A stretch of DNA of 64,000 nt from Candidatus Agathobaculum pullicola (lineage in GTDB: Bacteria; Bacillota; Clostridia; Oscillospirales; Butyricicoccaceae): positions 1 through 64,000 of the forward strand of contig DXEF01000034.1 of NCBI GenBank assembly GCA_019115085.1, in the 5' to 3' direction. Shown one piece after another: positions 22,795 to 31,192 of the stretch (position 1 is the first letter of the stretch; every line of letters begins with the position of its first letter). The notes beneath the pieces were generated by a model. The model was given only the letters and a program-made list of their open reading frames with translations, did not search any database and was not told the origin of the DNA. Both the position numbers and the translations under genes were made by a program.

Positions 22795-24258
22795 ATGGGC
22801 AGACGCAGCTTTTTCTTCAAAAACTATGTCACGCACCTGCTATTGATTGTGTGTGCATTTGCCATAGCGGGCAGCGTGTTCTATTATCAGATGGGCAATT
22901 ATGCGCTGCAAACCAAGCAAACCGAATTGCGCACGACCGTGCAGAGTTTGGCGGAGCAGACCCGGCTGATGCTCGGCACGGATTCCGATGTGATTCGCGA
23001 AATCTACATGCTGTCCATCAGCACAGTGGCCAAGGAGGATGCCATTACGGTGTATGTGACCGACCGGGACGGCGTTATCCAGATGATTGCCGGGCCGGAC
23101 GGCGACGCGGCCAAGGTAACGGGCTGGATGATTCCACGGGAAGTGACCGAGCAGATCCGTAAGACAGGCGGTTACGCAGAGGTCGGTCAGCTGGGCGTGC
23201 TGGGTGACCGATCGAGCTATACAGTCGGCATGCGCGTGTTGGGCGACGACGGCGAAATGAGCGCGATGATTTTTGTCTATACACAGGACGCGACCGCGGC
23301 GGGCGTGGTGCGCCATTCCACGCAGACACTGGTGCTGATTTTGCTCATCACGCTGGCGGTGGCGCTGGTGCTGTCCTTCATCCTGTCACAGCATATGACG
23401 CGGCCGCTCAAGGTGATTGCGGCGGCGGCAAAGGAGTTTGCCGCGGGCAATTTCGACGTGCGCGTACCGGAGGATAACCACTGCTATGAAATTGATGAGC
23501 TGGCGGTATCTTTCAACAATATGGCGCGCGACCTCGACCAGCTCGAGGAGCTGACGCGCGGCTTTATCTCCAATGTCAGCCACGAATTCAAGACCCCCAT
23601 GACCACGATAGGAGGCTTTGTCGACGGCATGATAGACGGCACGATTCCGGTGGAGCAGCGCGATAAATATTTGCGCATCATCGCGGAGGAGACGCGCCGC
23701 TTGTCCCGCATGGTCAACCGTATGCTGGACGCCGCTAAAATCCAGTCGGGCGAGCTGATTCTCAACCCGGCTCCGTTTGATTTCTCCGAGATGACCAGCC
23801 AGATCATTCTGTCCTTTGAGCAGAAAATTGAGAAAAAACATCTGGAGGTCGAGTGTGATTTGGATGACCGCCTGATGGTCATGGGTGACCGCGATCATCT
23901 GTACCGCGCAGTGTATAATCTGGTGGATAACGCGGTGAAATTCATCAACGACGGCGGACGGCTGTGTCTGCGGGCGCGACCAGAAAACGGATTCTGCGCA
24001 TTTGCCATCACCAACACCGGTATGGGCATTTCGCCGGAAGATCTGCCGCATGTGTTCGGCCGTTTCTACAAGGCGGATCGCTCGCGTTCCATGGACAAAA
24101 CCGGCGCGGGACTGGGCCTGTATATTGTTAAAAATATCATCAATCTGCACGGCGGCGAAATTTCTGTGCGGTCGGACGGCGGCGAAACCGAATTTTCCTT
24201 TACGCTGCCGCTGGCGCCCCAGCAGCTGCCGGGCGGCGCAAAAAACCCGCAGAAATAA
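22795..24258 (+). CDS. Membrane sensor histidine kinase
   Basis: 487 residues. Membrane segment 1 (about 14-30), an extracellular PAS/Cache-like sensor (about 35-175), membrane segment 2 (TLVLILLITLAVALVLSFIL, about 180-200), HAMP (about 200-255), HisKA with phospho-acceptor H263 (NVSHEFKTPM), and HATPase with N-box (LVDNAVKF), G1 (NTGMGISPEDL), F-box and G2 (GAGLGLYIV). The signal is unknown. Co-transcribed with the response regulator; htrA follows, which hints at an envelope or secretion-stress signal. Confidence 0.95.
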   Translation: MGRRSFFFKNYVTHLLLIVCAFAIAGSVFYYQMGNYALQTKQTELRTTVQSLAEQTRLMLGTDSDVIREIYMLSISTVAKEDAITVYVTDRDGVIQMIAGPDGDAAKVTGWMIPREVTEQIRKTGGYAEVGQLGVLGDRSSYTVGMRVLGDDGEMSAMIFVYTQDATAAGVVRHSTQTLVLILLITLAVALVLSFILSQHMTRPLKVIAAAAKEFAAGNFDVRVPEDNHCYEIDELAVSFNNMARDLDQLEELTRGFISNVSHEFKTPMTTIGGFVDGMIDGTIPVEQRDKYLRIIAEETRRLSRMVNRMLDAAKIQSGELILNPAPFDFSEMTSQIILSFEQKIEKKHLEVECDLDDRLMVMGDRDHLYRAVYNLVDNAVKFINDGGRLCLRARPENGFCAFAITNTGMGISPEDLPHVFGRFYKADRSRSMDKTGAGLGLYIVKNIINLHGGEISVRSDGGETEFSFTLPLAPQQLPGGAKNPQK

Positions 24259-24262
24259 ACAG

Positions 24263-24310
24263 CAGACCGTCCGTTTGGCGCGCATCGTGTGCAAAAAAAC
24301 GGGCGGTCTG
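24263..24310 (+). terminator. Hairpin after the two-component operon
   Basis: CAGACCGTCCGTTT (24263-24276) pairs with AAACGGGCGGTCTG (24297-24310), one G-U, over a 20-nt loop. No U-run follows; the htrA promoter repeats begin 11 bp later. Confidence 0.6.
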
Positions 24311-24320
24311 TCCGCGCTTG

Positions 24321-24374
24321 TTCAAAAAATATTCATATTGTTTTCAACAAACCGCCACAATGAGGGGGTAGAAT
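24321..24374 (+). promoter_or_regulatory. Regulated promoter of htrA
   Basis: TTCAAA (24321-24326), TTCATA (24332-24337) and TTCAAC (24343-24348) at exact 5-bp spacing, then 20 bp to TAGAAT (24369-24374). Identical architecture to the small RNA promoters at 11673, 11898 and 12138. Confidence 0.75.
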
Positions 24375-24406
24375 GAAATCACAAAATCGATAGGGAGGTC
24401 AGAACA

Positions 24407-25864
24407 ATGGATGACTTTAATCATAACAACAATAACATAACGCCGGAATCGCACGGTGATGCGCATACCGAACCGCAGCAACCCACTATGGAGCAGCCGT
24501 CGGCAGAAACACAGTATACCGAACCGCGCACGCCGTACCAGACACCGGTACAGCATCCCGCCTATCGTGAGGCGCCGCAGCAGTCATATGGCGATGCGCC
24601 GTATGCGCAGGACCCGATGGGTGCGGCGCCGCAGCCGCCGAAGAAGAAAAAGCACGGTAAAGCGCTTGCAATCGGCCTGGGCGGCGTTGCAGCGGCATGC
24701 CTGCTGTTTGCGGGCGGTGCGCTGATTGGGCATATGGTCTACTCGGGCGACGGCAGTGCGGTGGCGGCAAGCATACAGGCGGGCAATCTGCCCACGGTGC
24801 AGCTCAATCAGACACCCGACCTCGACCCGGATAATTACGATGTGGTAAATGGTCTGGCGGGCGAGGAAATCTACAAAAAGGTCAGCCCGTCGATTGTTTC
24901 GGTCATCTCAACCGCGGTGAACGGAACGGGTTCCGGTTCGGGCGTTATCATGAGTGAGGACGGCTACATCATCACCAATAACCATGTGGTGGAGAATGCG
25001 CAGAGCGTGACCGTGCAGCTGAGCGACGGCACGCAGTACGATGCTTCGATCATCGGTACAGACGAGCAGACCGACCTTGCAGTGCTCAAGGTGGAGCCGA
25101 ATGGTGCGCTGACCGCTGCGGAATTCGGTGATTCGGATGAATTGCAACCCGGTGAATATGCTTATGCCATCGGCTCGCCCGGCGGCGTACAGTTTGCAAA
25201 CACGATTACCGGTGGCCGCATTTCCGCCATCAACCGCGATGTGACCATCAACGACCGCGTGATGACCCTGATTCAGACCGACGCGTCCATCAATCCCGGC
25301 AACTCGGGCGGCGCGCTGATCAACAAGTACGGTCAGGTCGTCGGCATTACTTCCGCAAAGCTGTCGAGCAGCGGCTTTGGCGAGGCTTCGGTCGAGGGCA
25401 TGGGCTTTGCCATCCCGATCAACACGGCCAAGGAGGTCGTTGACGAACTGATTGCCAACGGCTATGTCACGGGTCGTCCGTCTATCGGTATCACGGGTCA
25501 AAATGTAGAATCCGCAGACGGCAGTGTTGCAGGCGTTCAGGTTTACTCGATTGATTCGCGTGCCAAGGCAGCCAATGAGGGCCTGCAGGTGGGCGATATC
25601 ATCACCGCAGTCAACGGCACGCCGACCCCCACCATGGATGACATCAACGCGATCAAGGAGAGCATGAAAGCGGGCGACAAGCTGACCTTGACGGTTTACC
25701 GTATGTCGACCGACAAGATGGTCAATCTGACGGTGACGCTGACCGATGCGCATGACTTGGAGGGCGATGACCCGGCGGCACAAAGCAGCCAGAACAGTCA
25801 AAACAGCCAGTACGGCTATGGCGGCTCACAGTATCAGAATCCGTTCTCGTACTTTGGATGGTAA
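24407..25864 (+). CDS. htrA: HtrA/DegP-type trypsin-like serine protease with PDZ domain
   Basis: 485 residues, RBS AGGGAGG. A long hydrophilic Pro/Gln/Glu-rich cytoplasmic N-terminus (1-80) leads to one membrane segment (ALAIGLGGVAAACLLFAGGALIGHMVY, shown as about 84-110), then an S1C protease domain with the triad H193 (NNHVVEN), D223 (TDLAVLKV) and S300 (GNSGGAL), and one PDZ domain (about 370-455). It degrades or refolds misfolded exported proteins at the outer face of the membrane. A Gln/Ser/Asn/Tyr tail ends the protein. The promoter carries the same hexamer repeats as the small RNA array, linking it to the neighbouring two-component system. Confidence 0.96.
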   Translation: MDDFNHNNNNITPESHGDAHTEPQQPTMEQPSAETQYTEPRTPYQTPVQHPAYREAPQQSYGDAPYAQDPMGAAPQPPKKKKHGKALAIGLGGVAAACLLFAGGALIGHMVYSGDGSAVAASIQAGNLPTVQLNQTPDLDPDNYDVVNGLAGEEIYKKVSPSIVSVISTAVNGTGSGSGVIMSEDGYIITNNHVVENAQSVTVQLSDGTQYDASIIGTDEQTDLAVLKVEPNGALTAAEFGDSDELQPGEYAYAIGSPGGVQFANTITGGRISAINRDVTINDRVMTLIQTDASINPGNSGGALINKYGQVVGITSAKLSSSGFGEASVEGMGFAIPINTAKEVVDELIANGYVTGRPSIGITGQNVESADGSVAGVQVYSIDSRAKAANEGLQVGDIITAVNGTPTPTMDDINAIKESMKAGDKLTLTVYRMSTDKMVNLTVTLTDAHDLEGDDPAAQSSQNSQNSQYGYGGSQYQNPFSYFGW

Positions 25865-25872
25865 AAAAGAGT

Positions 25873-26120
25873 TCGATTGAACCATGCAGGTTCAATCGAG
25901 GGGGCTGTGCCGCACAATGCGCGGACACAGCCCTTTCACGATTTTGCGCGCCAATGTGGCACACAAAATCGCTTCGCTGTATAAAAGCCGAGGCACTTGT
26001 CCTCGGCTTTTATGAGAGCAGGCCGCAAAACGGCCTGCTCTTTGTTACATGGGTGACTGACGGCGCGGGGATATGCAGCGCACGGAAACAGAAAGACAGG
26101 CTCCCGGTCGGGAGCCTGTC
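25873..26120. terminator. Cluster of six hairpins between convergent htrA and AAA ATPase
   Basis: In order: TCGATTGAACC (25873-25883)/25889-25899; GGGCTGTG (25902-25909)/CACAGCCC (25926-25933) with inner CCGC/GCGG; an imperfect stem 25939-25972 built on CGATTTTG/CAAAATCG; AAAGCCGAGG (about 25984)/CCTCGGCTTT (26001-26010); GAGCAGGCCG (26016-26025)/CGGCCTGCTC (26031-26040); GACAGGCTCCC/GGGAGCCTGTC (26096-26120). Several are followed by short U-runs in either direction. No gene is seen in this stretch. Confidence 0.7.
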
Positions 26121-26134
26121 TGTTTTGTGTTTGC

Positions 26135-27340
26135 TTACTTTTCGTATTTCTCCGCCATCTGCTGGCTGATGAACTGGCGGGCGGTACGAGGAGAACGCCC
26201 GTTGCGGCGCAGCGCGAACCGCTCGGCGAGCAGATGCAGCTGATCCTCGGGCAGCGCAAGACCGCTTTCCGCGGCAAGCTGATCGACGATGTACAGGTAT
26301 TCGTCCTTATCCGGTACGGAGAAGGTGATTTCCAGACCGAAGCGGTCGGACAAGGAGGTGACAGTCTCCAGACTGTCGCGCACGCGCACCTCGTCGCCTT
26401 CGCGGTCGGCAAAGCTCTCACGAATGAGATGGCGGCGGTTGCTGGTGGCGTAAATGACCAGATTGGCAGGTTTCCCTGCGAGCCCTCCCTCGATGAACGC
26501 CTTGAGGGCGGCGAAGTTATCGTCCTCGCGGCTGAAGGTGAGGTCATCCAGAAAGACGATAAAGCGGAACGGCGAGCGCAGCGTTTCCGCGAAGATTTTG
26601 GGGAAGCAGGTGATGTGCCGCGGCGACATTTCGATGATTTTCAGGCCGCGCTCGGCATATTCGTTGACCACGGCCTTGACGGTCGAAGATTTGCCCGTGC
26701 CCTTGTCGCCGTACAGCAGGATGTTGTTTGCCTCGCGCCCGTCAAGGAAGGCACTGGTATTTTTGAGGATCTGCTGCTTTTGGCGGTCGTAGCCGGGCAG
26801 GTCGTGCAGGCGAATGGTATCCGGATGCACGATCGGCGCAACAGTGCCATCATCCTGTACGGCAAAAGCAGAGGACTGCGCAAAAAAGCCATAGCCCTGT
26901 GCGCGGTAATAGCTGGCAAGCGCTGCACCGTCCCGAAAGGGCAGCGGAGACGAGGTGGGGAAGTCCGGTAGGGTCAGCAGCGCGGGCGTGTTATATCGTC
27001 CCGCCGCGGCGGTTTTGAGCGCAGTACCGTCAAGGGCGAGCAGCGCGTTCAGAGCCTCAATATCAAGCGTCGCCGCGCTCAGCAGCGCGGACGCGGGCGC
27101 GGCGAGTGTGTCGGTCAGGGTGTTGACATCGTAGTGGACGGCGTCAAGCAGCGCCTGTGATGCGTCCTGATAGGCGTAGTGCGCGGCGCACAGCGCGCCG
27201 TAGGCATCGGCAAAGCATTCCGCGTTTGCGCCGTCCAGGTAGTCCAGTGTCTCCACGTATGCGCGCACGAGCGGGTGCTGTTGCAGACCGCGCAGCGCGG
27301 AAAGCGCGTGCAGACGCAGGGAAAGAGCGGTAAGTTCCAT
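26135..27340 (-). CDS. DUF815-type AAA+ ATPase
   Basis: 401 residues, leftward; start MELTALSL at 27340 follows GGAGGAG, ruling against the longer frame to 27388. The N-terminal 180 residues are helical with no recognised domain. The AAA domain has Walker A LLYGDKGTGKSS (about 225), Walker B RFIVFLDDLTFS (about 280), sensor 1 IYATSNRRHL (about 315) and the C-terminal helical part. DUF815 proteins are predicted ATPases of unknown role found across Clostridia and proteobacteria. Single gene facing the htrA terminators. Confidence 0.85.
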   Translation of the reverse strand: MELTALSLRLHALSALRGLQQHPLVRAYVETLDYLDGANAECFADAYGALCAAHYAYQDASQALLDAVHYDVNTLTDTLAAPASALLSAATLDIEALNALLALDGTALKTAAAGRYNTPALLTLPDFPTSSPLPFRDGAALASYYRAQGYGFFAQSSAFAVQDDGTVAPIVHPDTIRLHDLPGYDRQKQQILKNTSAFLDGREANNILLYGDKGTGKSSTVKAVVNEYAERGLKIIEMSPRHITCFPKIFAETLRSPFRFIVFLDDLTFSREDDNFAALKAFIEGGLAGKPANLVIYATSNRRHLIRESFADREGDEVRVRDSLETVTSLSDRFGLEITFSVPDKDEYLYIVDQLAAESGLALPEDQLHLLAERFALRRNGRSPRTARQFISQQMAEKYEK

Positions 27341-27447
27341 ATTTACATCTCCTCCGAGGAAGATTTTGTTTCCAAACCAGCATAACACACTTTGCGTGCC
27401 TTTTCAACATAGCATGAAAATAGTCTATGTTGGAGGGAGAGTCAGCA

Positions 27448-27687
27448 ATGAGCCAATATGCTCTTTTAATATGCCGCAGCCAGACCGAAGCGGTCGGTCT
27501 GCGGCGCCATTTGGGACAGATGGGAGTACCGGGCGAGGTGGTGCGCCCGCCGCGGCATGCGCGTACGGATTCCTGCGGGTGGGCGGTGCGCGTGGGCGCG
27601 CAGCAATCCGAAGAGGCATTGCGCCGACTGCGGCAGCTCGGCATTTCGCCCTGCCGTGTCATACCGGACGAGGGGGTGAGCGTATGA
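27448..27687 (+). CDS. DUF3343 protein (putative Se/S carrier-like)
   Basis: 79 residues. The start at 27448 (MSQYALLICRSQTEA) has GGAGGGAG upstream. DUF3343 proteins are short ferredoxin-like folds with a C-terminal cysteine (here GISPCRVIP), often beside a cysteine desulfurase and selenium or molybdenum-enzyme genes. It overlaps the desulfurase by 4 bp, so they are coupled. Specific role unproven. Confidence 0.8.
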   Translation: MSQYALLICRSQTEAVGLRRHLGQMGVPGEVVRPPRHARTDSCGWAVRVGAQQSEEALRRLRQLGISPCRVIPDEGVSV

Positions 27688-28811
27688 TCTATCTGGACAA
27701 CGCAGCGACTACGCTGCACAAACCGCGCGCGGTGGACGAAGCGATGCGACGCGCCATGCACGCGGCGGCTGGTTATGCACGCGGCGGCTATGCGGCCGCG
27801 ATGCGTGCGGGAGAAACCGTATATGCTTGCCGGGAGCAGGCGGCCGCGCTGTTCGGCGTGCAGGACCCGGCACGTGTGGTGTTCACGATGAACGCCACGC
27901 ACGCGCTCAATCTGGCGATCCATGCGCTGGTGCAGCCGGATACGCGCGTCGCGGTCGGCGGTTACGAGCACAACGCGGTCATGCGACCGCTGATGCTGCG
28001 CGGGGTACAGCCGATGGTGCTGGATACGCCGCTGTGGGACGGGGCGGCGATGGTGCAGCGGGCAAAGCAGGCGCTGGCGGATGGCGCGGAGCTGTTTATC
28101 CTCAATCATGTGTCCAACGTGTTCGGCTTTGCCGCGCCGGTGGAGGCGATTGCCGCGCTGCTGGATGAGGCGGGTGTGCCGCTGATTCTGGATGCCTCGC
28201 AGTCCGCAGGCGTCATCGATATTGACGTGCGGCGGTATCCGTGCCTTGCGGCGGTTTGTATGCCGGGCCACAAGGGACTGTACGGTCCGCAGGGCACGGG
28301 TATTCTGCTGGCGCTCGATGACCGGATTGCGGCGCATCCGCTGCTTGCGGGTGGCACGGGAAGCCGGTCGGAGGAGATGCAGCAGCCGGACTTCCTGCCG
28401 GACGCACTGGAAAGCGGTACGCCGAATGTGCCGGGTATCGCGGGACTGGCAGCGGGATTGGCGTTTGTCCGGTCGGTCGGTCCGGCAAATATTCTGGCGC
28501 ATGAGCGACGGCTGCTGCGCGAATTTGTCCGTGCGCTGGAAAAAGAAAAACGCATTGAGTGCTTTGCCCATCCCGCGCAAACGGGCGTTTTGTCCGTGCG
28601 CGTGCGCGGAGCGACCTGCGAGGGCGTGGCGGAGACGCTGGCGCGGCAGAATGTTGCCGTGCGTGCGGGACTGCACTGTGCGCCGCTTGCACACCGCACC
28701 GCAGGCACAGAGGAGAGCGGCACAATCCGCTTTTCGCTCTCCTTTTATTCGACCCCGCACCAGCTGGAGCACGCCGCCGAGCTGCTGTGTCAAACCGTAA
28801 AAAATCTGTGA
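27684..28811 (+). CDS. Cysteine desulfurase-family aminotransferase (class V)
   Basis: 375 residues. Starts MIYLDNAATTLHKP with ATGA overlap to the preceding DUF3343 gene. Class V motifs: NATHALN (about 65), GYEHNAVMRP (about 93), DASQSAGVIDID (about 172) and the PLP lysine in MPGHKGLYGP (about 195); the mobile-loop cysteine lies in RAGLHCAPLAH near residue 332. It likely removes sulfur or selenium from cysteine/selenocysteine, using the DUF3343 partner as acceptor. It belongs to the EF_2568-like desulfurase subgroup rather than to IscS or SufS. Confidence 0.88.
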   Translation: MIYLDNAATTLHKPRAVDEAMRRAMHAAAGYARGGYAAAMRAGETVYACREQAAALFGVQDPARVVFTMNATHALNLAIHALVQPDTRVAVGGYEHNAVMRPLMLRGVQPMVLDTPLWDGAAMVQRAKQALADGAELFILNHVSNVFGFAAPVEAIAALLDEAGVPLILDASQSAGVIDIDVRRYPCLAAVCMPGHKGLYGPQGTGILLALDDRIAAHPLLAGGTGSRSEEMQQPDFLPDALESGTPNVPGIAGLAAGLAFVRSVGPANILAHERRLLREFVRALEKEKRIECFAHPAQTGVLSVRVRGATCEGVAETLARQNVAVRAGLHCAPLAHRTAGTEESGTIRFSLSFYSTPHQLEHAAELLCQTVKNL

Positions 28812-28817
28812 ATACGC

Positions 28818-28846
28818 TATACAGGGGACGGGATTTGTGGTAGTAT
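28818..28846 (+). promoter_or_regulatory. Promoter of cdaA operon
   Basis: TATACA (28818-28823), 17-bp spacer, TAGTAT (28841-28846), 65 bp before cdaA. Confidence 0.6.
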
Positions 28847-28910
28847 AAATAAGGAAAAAATTCGCCTTTCGCACGGAGAAAGGCCGTGAATTTACAGGAC
28901 AGGTGGCTTT

Positions 28911-29810
28911 ATGGAGGCTTTTCAAAACATTTTCATTCCGCCCCTTCAGAATTTCGACCTGCTTTCGTCGCTCAAGAGCGGGGTTGCATCCTTGCAGACC
29001 GCGGGGCCGACGGACGTGGTCGATATTCTGATTGTAGCCTACATCATCTACCGCATGATGAAGCTGCTCAAGGATACCAGTGCGGCACGATTGGCCAAGG
29101 GCATTCTTGTGCTGGCGCTCGTGATGCTGCTGGCAAGCTGGTTCGGACTGACATCGATTTCCTATATCCTGCGTACGGCGGTATACTATGCGCCGTTTGT
29201 GCTGGTGATTATCTTTCAGCCGGAGCTGCGCCGTCTGCTCGAGCAGCTCGGCAAGGGCAATCTGAGCCGTCTGCTCGTTCCGGCAAACGACCCGGACGAG
29301 ATTGAGGAGGCTATCGGCGCCACGGTTTCGGCTTGCGCGGATATGTCCAAGACCAAGACCGGCGTGCTGATTGTGTTTGAACGCAAGGAGCGTTTGGGGG
29401 AGATCGCCGCGACCGGCACCTTGCTGGACGCCGACCCGTCGCCCGAACTGCTCAAAAACATCTTTTTTAAGAACAGTCCGCTGCATGACGGCGCGCTGAT
29501 TATGCGTGCGGGAAAAATTTATGCGGCCGGCTGCGTGCTGCCGCTTTCGGGCAGCCAGACCCTGTCGCGCGATTTGGGTACGCGCCACCGCGCCGCGGTC
29601 GGCATGAGTGAGTCGTCCGACAGCGTGCTGGTGGTCGTTTCCGAGGAAACGGGCGCTATCTCGGTCGCCATCGGCGGTATGCTCAAACGGCATCTGTCGC
29701 CCGAAGTGCTGAAAAAAGTGCTTGAATCCGAATTGCTTGAGCCGGAAAAGCCGGATAAACGCGGCATCTCGTCCCTTCGGAATATCTGGAAGGGAGGTGC
29801 GGGCAAATGA
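28911..29810 (+). CDS. cdaA: Diadenylate cyclase CdaA
   Basis: 299 residues. Three N-terminal membrane segments (about 38-60, 64-85, 90-108) precede the DAC domain with the catalytic D193-G194-A195 (LHDGAL) and R225-H226-R227 (GTRHRAA). It condenses two ATP to c-di-AMP, controlling potassium, osmolyte and cell-wall homeostasis. It overlaps cdaR by 4 bp, the standard cdaA-cdaR pair; glmM, the usual third gene, is not here. Confidence 0.96.
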   Translation: MEAFQNIFIPPLQNFDLLSSLKSGVASLQTAGPTDVVDILIVAYIIYRMMKLLKDTSAARLAKGILVLALVMLLASWFGLTSISYILRTAVYYAPFVLVIIFQPELRRLLEQLGKGNLSRLLVPANDPDEIEEAIGATVSACADMSKTKTGVLIVFERKERLGEIAATGTLLDADPSPELLKNIFFKNSPLHDGALIMRAGKIYAAGCVLPLSGSQTLSRDLGTRHRAAVGMSESSDSVLVVVSEETGAISVAIGGMLKRHLSPEVLKKVLESELLEPEKPDKRGISSLRNIWKGGAGK

Positions 29811-31192
29811 AGCAGTTTATAAAAACGCATGATATCTGGCTGCGTCTGCTGTCTCTTTTGCTTGCATTCGTGCTGTGGCTTGTCGTCCGCGATATCGAAA
29901 ACCCGACTAAGCCAACCACCATCCGTGACGTACCGGTCAAGCTGACCGGCACGGAGCAGCTGATGAGCAGCTACAATCTTTCCGTAATCGAGTACACGAC
30001 GACAATCGATGTCAGGGTGGAAGGACCGAACAACGAGATCACAGACAGCACGTTCCGTAAAAAAGTTACCGCTACCATTGATGTTGCGGATATTACGGAC
30101 GGCGCCGGAGAGTATGCACTGACGCCGCAGATTAGCACAGGGAGCTATAATGTCGATTCCACGGGCACAGAACCGACGACGGTGCGCGTTCTGGTGGATA
30201 AGGTAACGACTGCAACCGTTCCTGTCCGCGTGGAAACAACGGGCACGGCGGCGGATGGTATTCGTCCGGGTACGCCGGAGCCGACTACGACCAAAGAGGT
30301 CACGATTTCCGGACCGGAGGCCGAGCTGCGCGAGGTGGCCTACGCGTATGGTACCATTGATGTAACGGGCAAGTCCTCCACCTTCACCGGAGAGTGCAGT
30401 ATTGCCCTGTATAACGACGCGGGCGAGCCCATCACGGGTACGCATGTGACATGCCAGACCAATACGATTACCGTGCGTGTGCCGATCTATCCGGTGGAGA
30501 GCGTGCCGCTGACCGTTTCGCTGACCGACGGCGAAACGCTTAAGGAAGAACAAGTGAATGTGAGCATCAACCCGTCTTCCATCACGCTCATCGGCGATCA
30601 GAAAACGCTTGCCGGTATTACGGAGATCAACCTCGGCACGATTGCGTTGGATGATGCGCGCACAGGCGTTCCGGTGGAGATGGAGATTCCGCTGCCCGAG
30701 GGTGTGCGGCTGGACAGCGGCCAGCCTTCGACCGCACAGGTGACCATCAGCGTCAAGGAACAGGAGGATGTGTCCACTCGCAAAATACAGTTGACAAAAT
30801 TCGTGCCGACGGATACTGCGCAGGAGGAGACGCCGTATTCGGTCCGTGTGCTGACCGAGTCGGTCGAGATTGAGCTGCGTGGCAGCGAAAGCGCGCTGGG
30901 GCAGGTGGATATCAACAGCCTGTCAATCGGACTGACCTTTGATTCCGTGTCACTCGGTCTGGGCACGCATAAGGTTAAGGGCGTCGTAGCGGCCACCGGC
31001 TTGCCTCCCGGCGTAACGATGGTCGGCAGCGACGTCGAGGTCGAGATTGAGATCACCGGCCCGGACGGCGAGGAAACAATAGCGCCGCCGGAGGATACCG
31101 ATACCGCACAGGATGGCAGCGCGGAGACGGCGCAGGACGAGGGCGCGGATACCGACGCGGCGCCGTCGGAGGAAGGCGGAGACGGCGCATGA
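29807..31192 (+). CDS. cdaR: CdaR/YbbR-domain regulator of CdaA
   Basis: 461 residues, RBS GGGAGGTG. An N-terminal membrane anchor (LRLLSLLLAFVLWLVV, about 12-28) precedes four YbbR repeats outside the cell (about 45-415), each with the VPV-type strand pattern (DVPVKLTG; VPVRVETTG; VPLTVSLTDG). A Glu/Asp/Thr/Ala-rich acidic tail ends the protein (about 420-461). CdaR binds and modulates CdaA. Its stop overlaps the next start. Confidence 0.93.
   Translation: MKQFIKTHDIWLRLLSLLLAFVLWLVVRDIENPTKPTTIRDVPVKLTGTEQLMSSYNLSVIEYTTTIDVRVEGPNNEITDSTFRKKVTATIDVADITDGAGEYALTPQISTGSYNVDSTGTEPTTVRVLVDKVTTATVPVRVETTGTAADGIRPGTPEPTTTKEVTISGPEAELREVAYAYGTIDVTGKSSTFTGECSIALYNDAGEPITGTHVTCQTNTITVRVPIYPVESVPLTVSLTDGETLKEEQVNVSINPSSITLIGDQKTLAGITEINLGTIALDDARTGVPVEMEIPLPEGVRLDSGQPSTAQVTISVKEQEDVSTRKIQLTKFVPTDTAQEETPYSVRVLTESVEIELRGSESALGQVDINSLSIGLTFDSVSLGLGTHKVKGVVAATGLPPGVTMVGSDVEVEIEITGPDGEETIAPPEDTDTAQDGSAETAQDEGADTDAAPSEEGGDGA

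Noticed and set aside
24407..25864. HtrA N-terminal low-complexity region as a frameshift or fusion
   Set aside because: The hydrophilic Pro/Gln-rich stretch before the membrane anchor is usual for Firmicute HtrA, and the frame and codon use are continuous.
27144..29693. 849-codon minus frame across the desulfurase and cdaA genes
   Set aside because: Spans three unrelated plus/minus genes, has no RBS and no recognisable domains; an antisense artefact of third-position GC.
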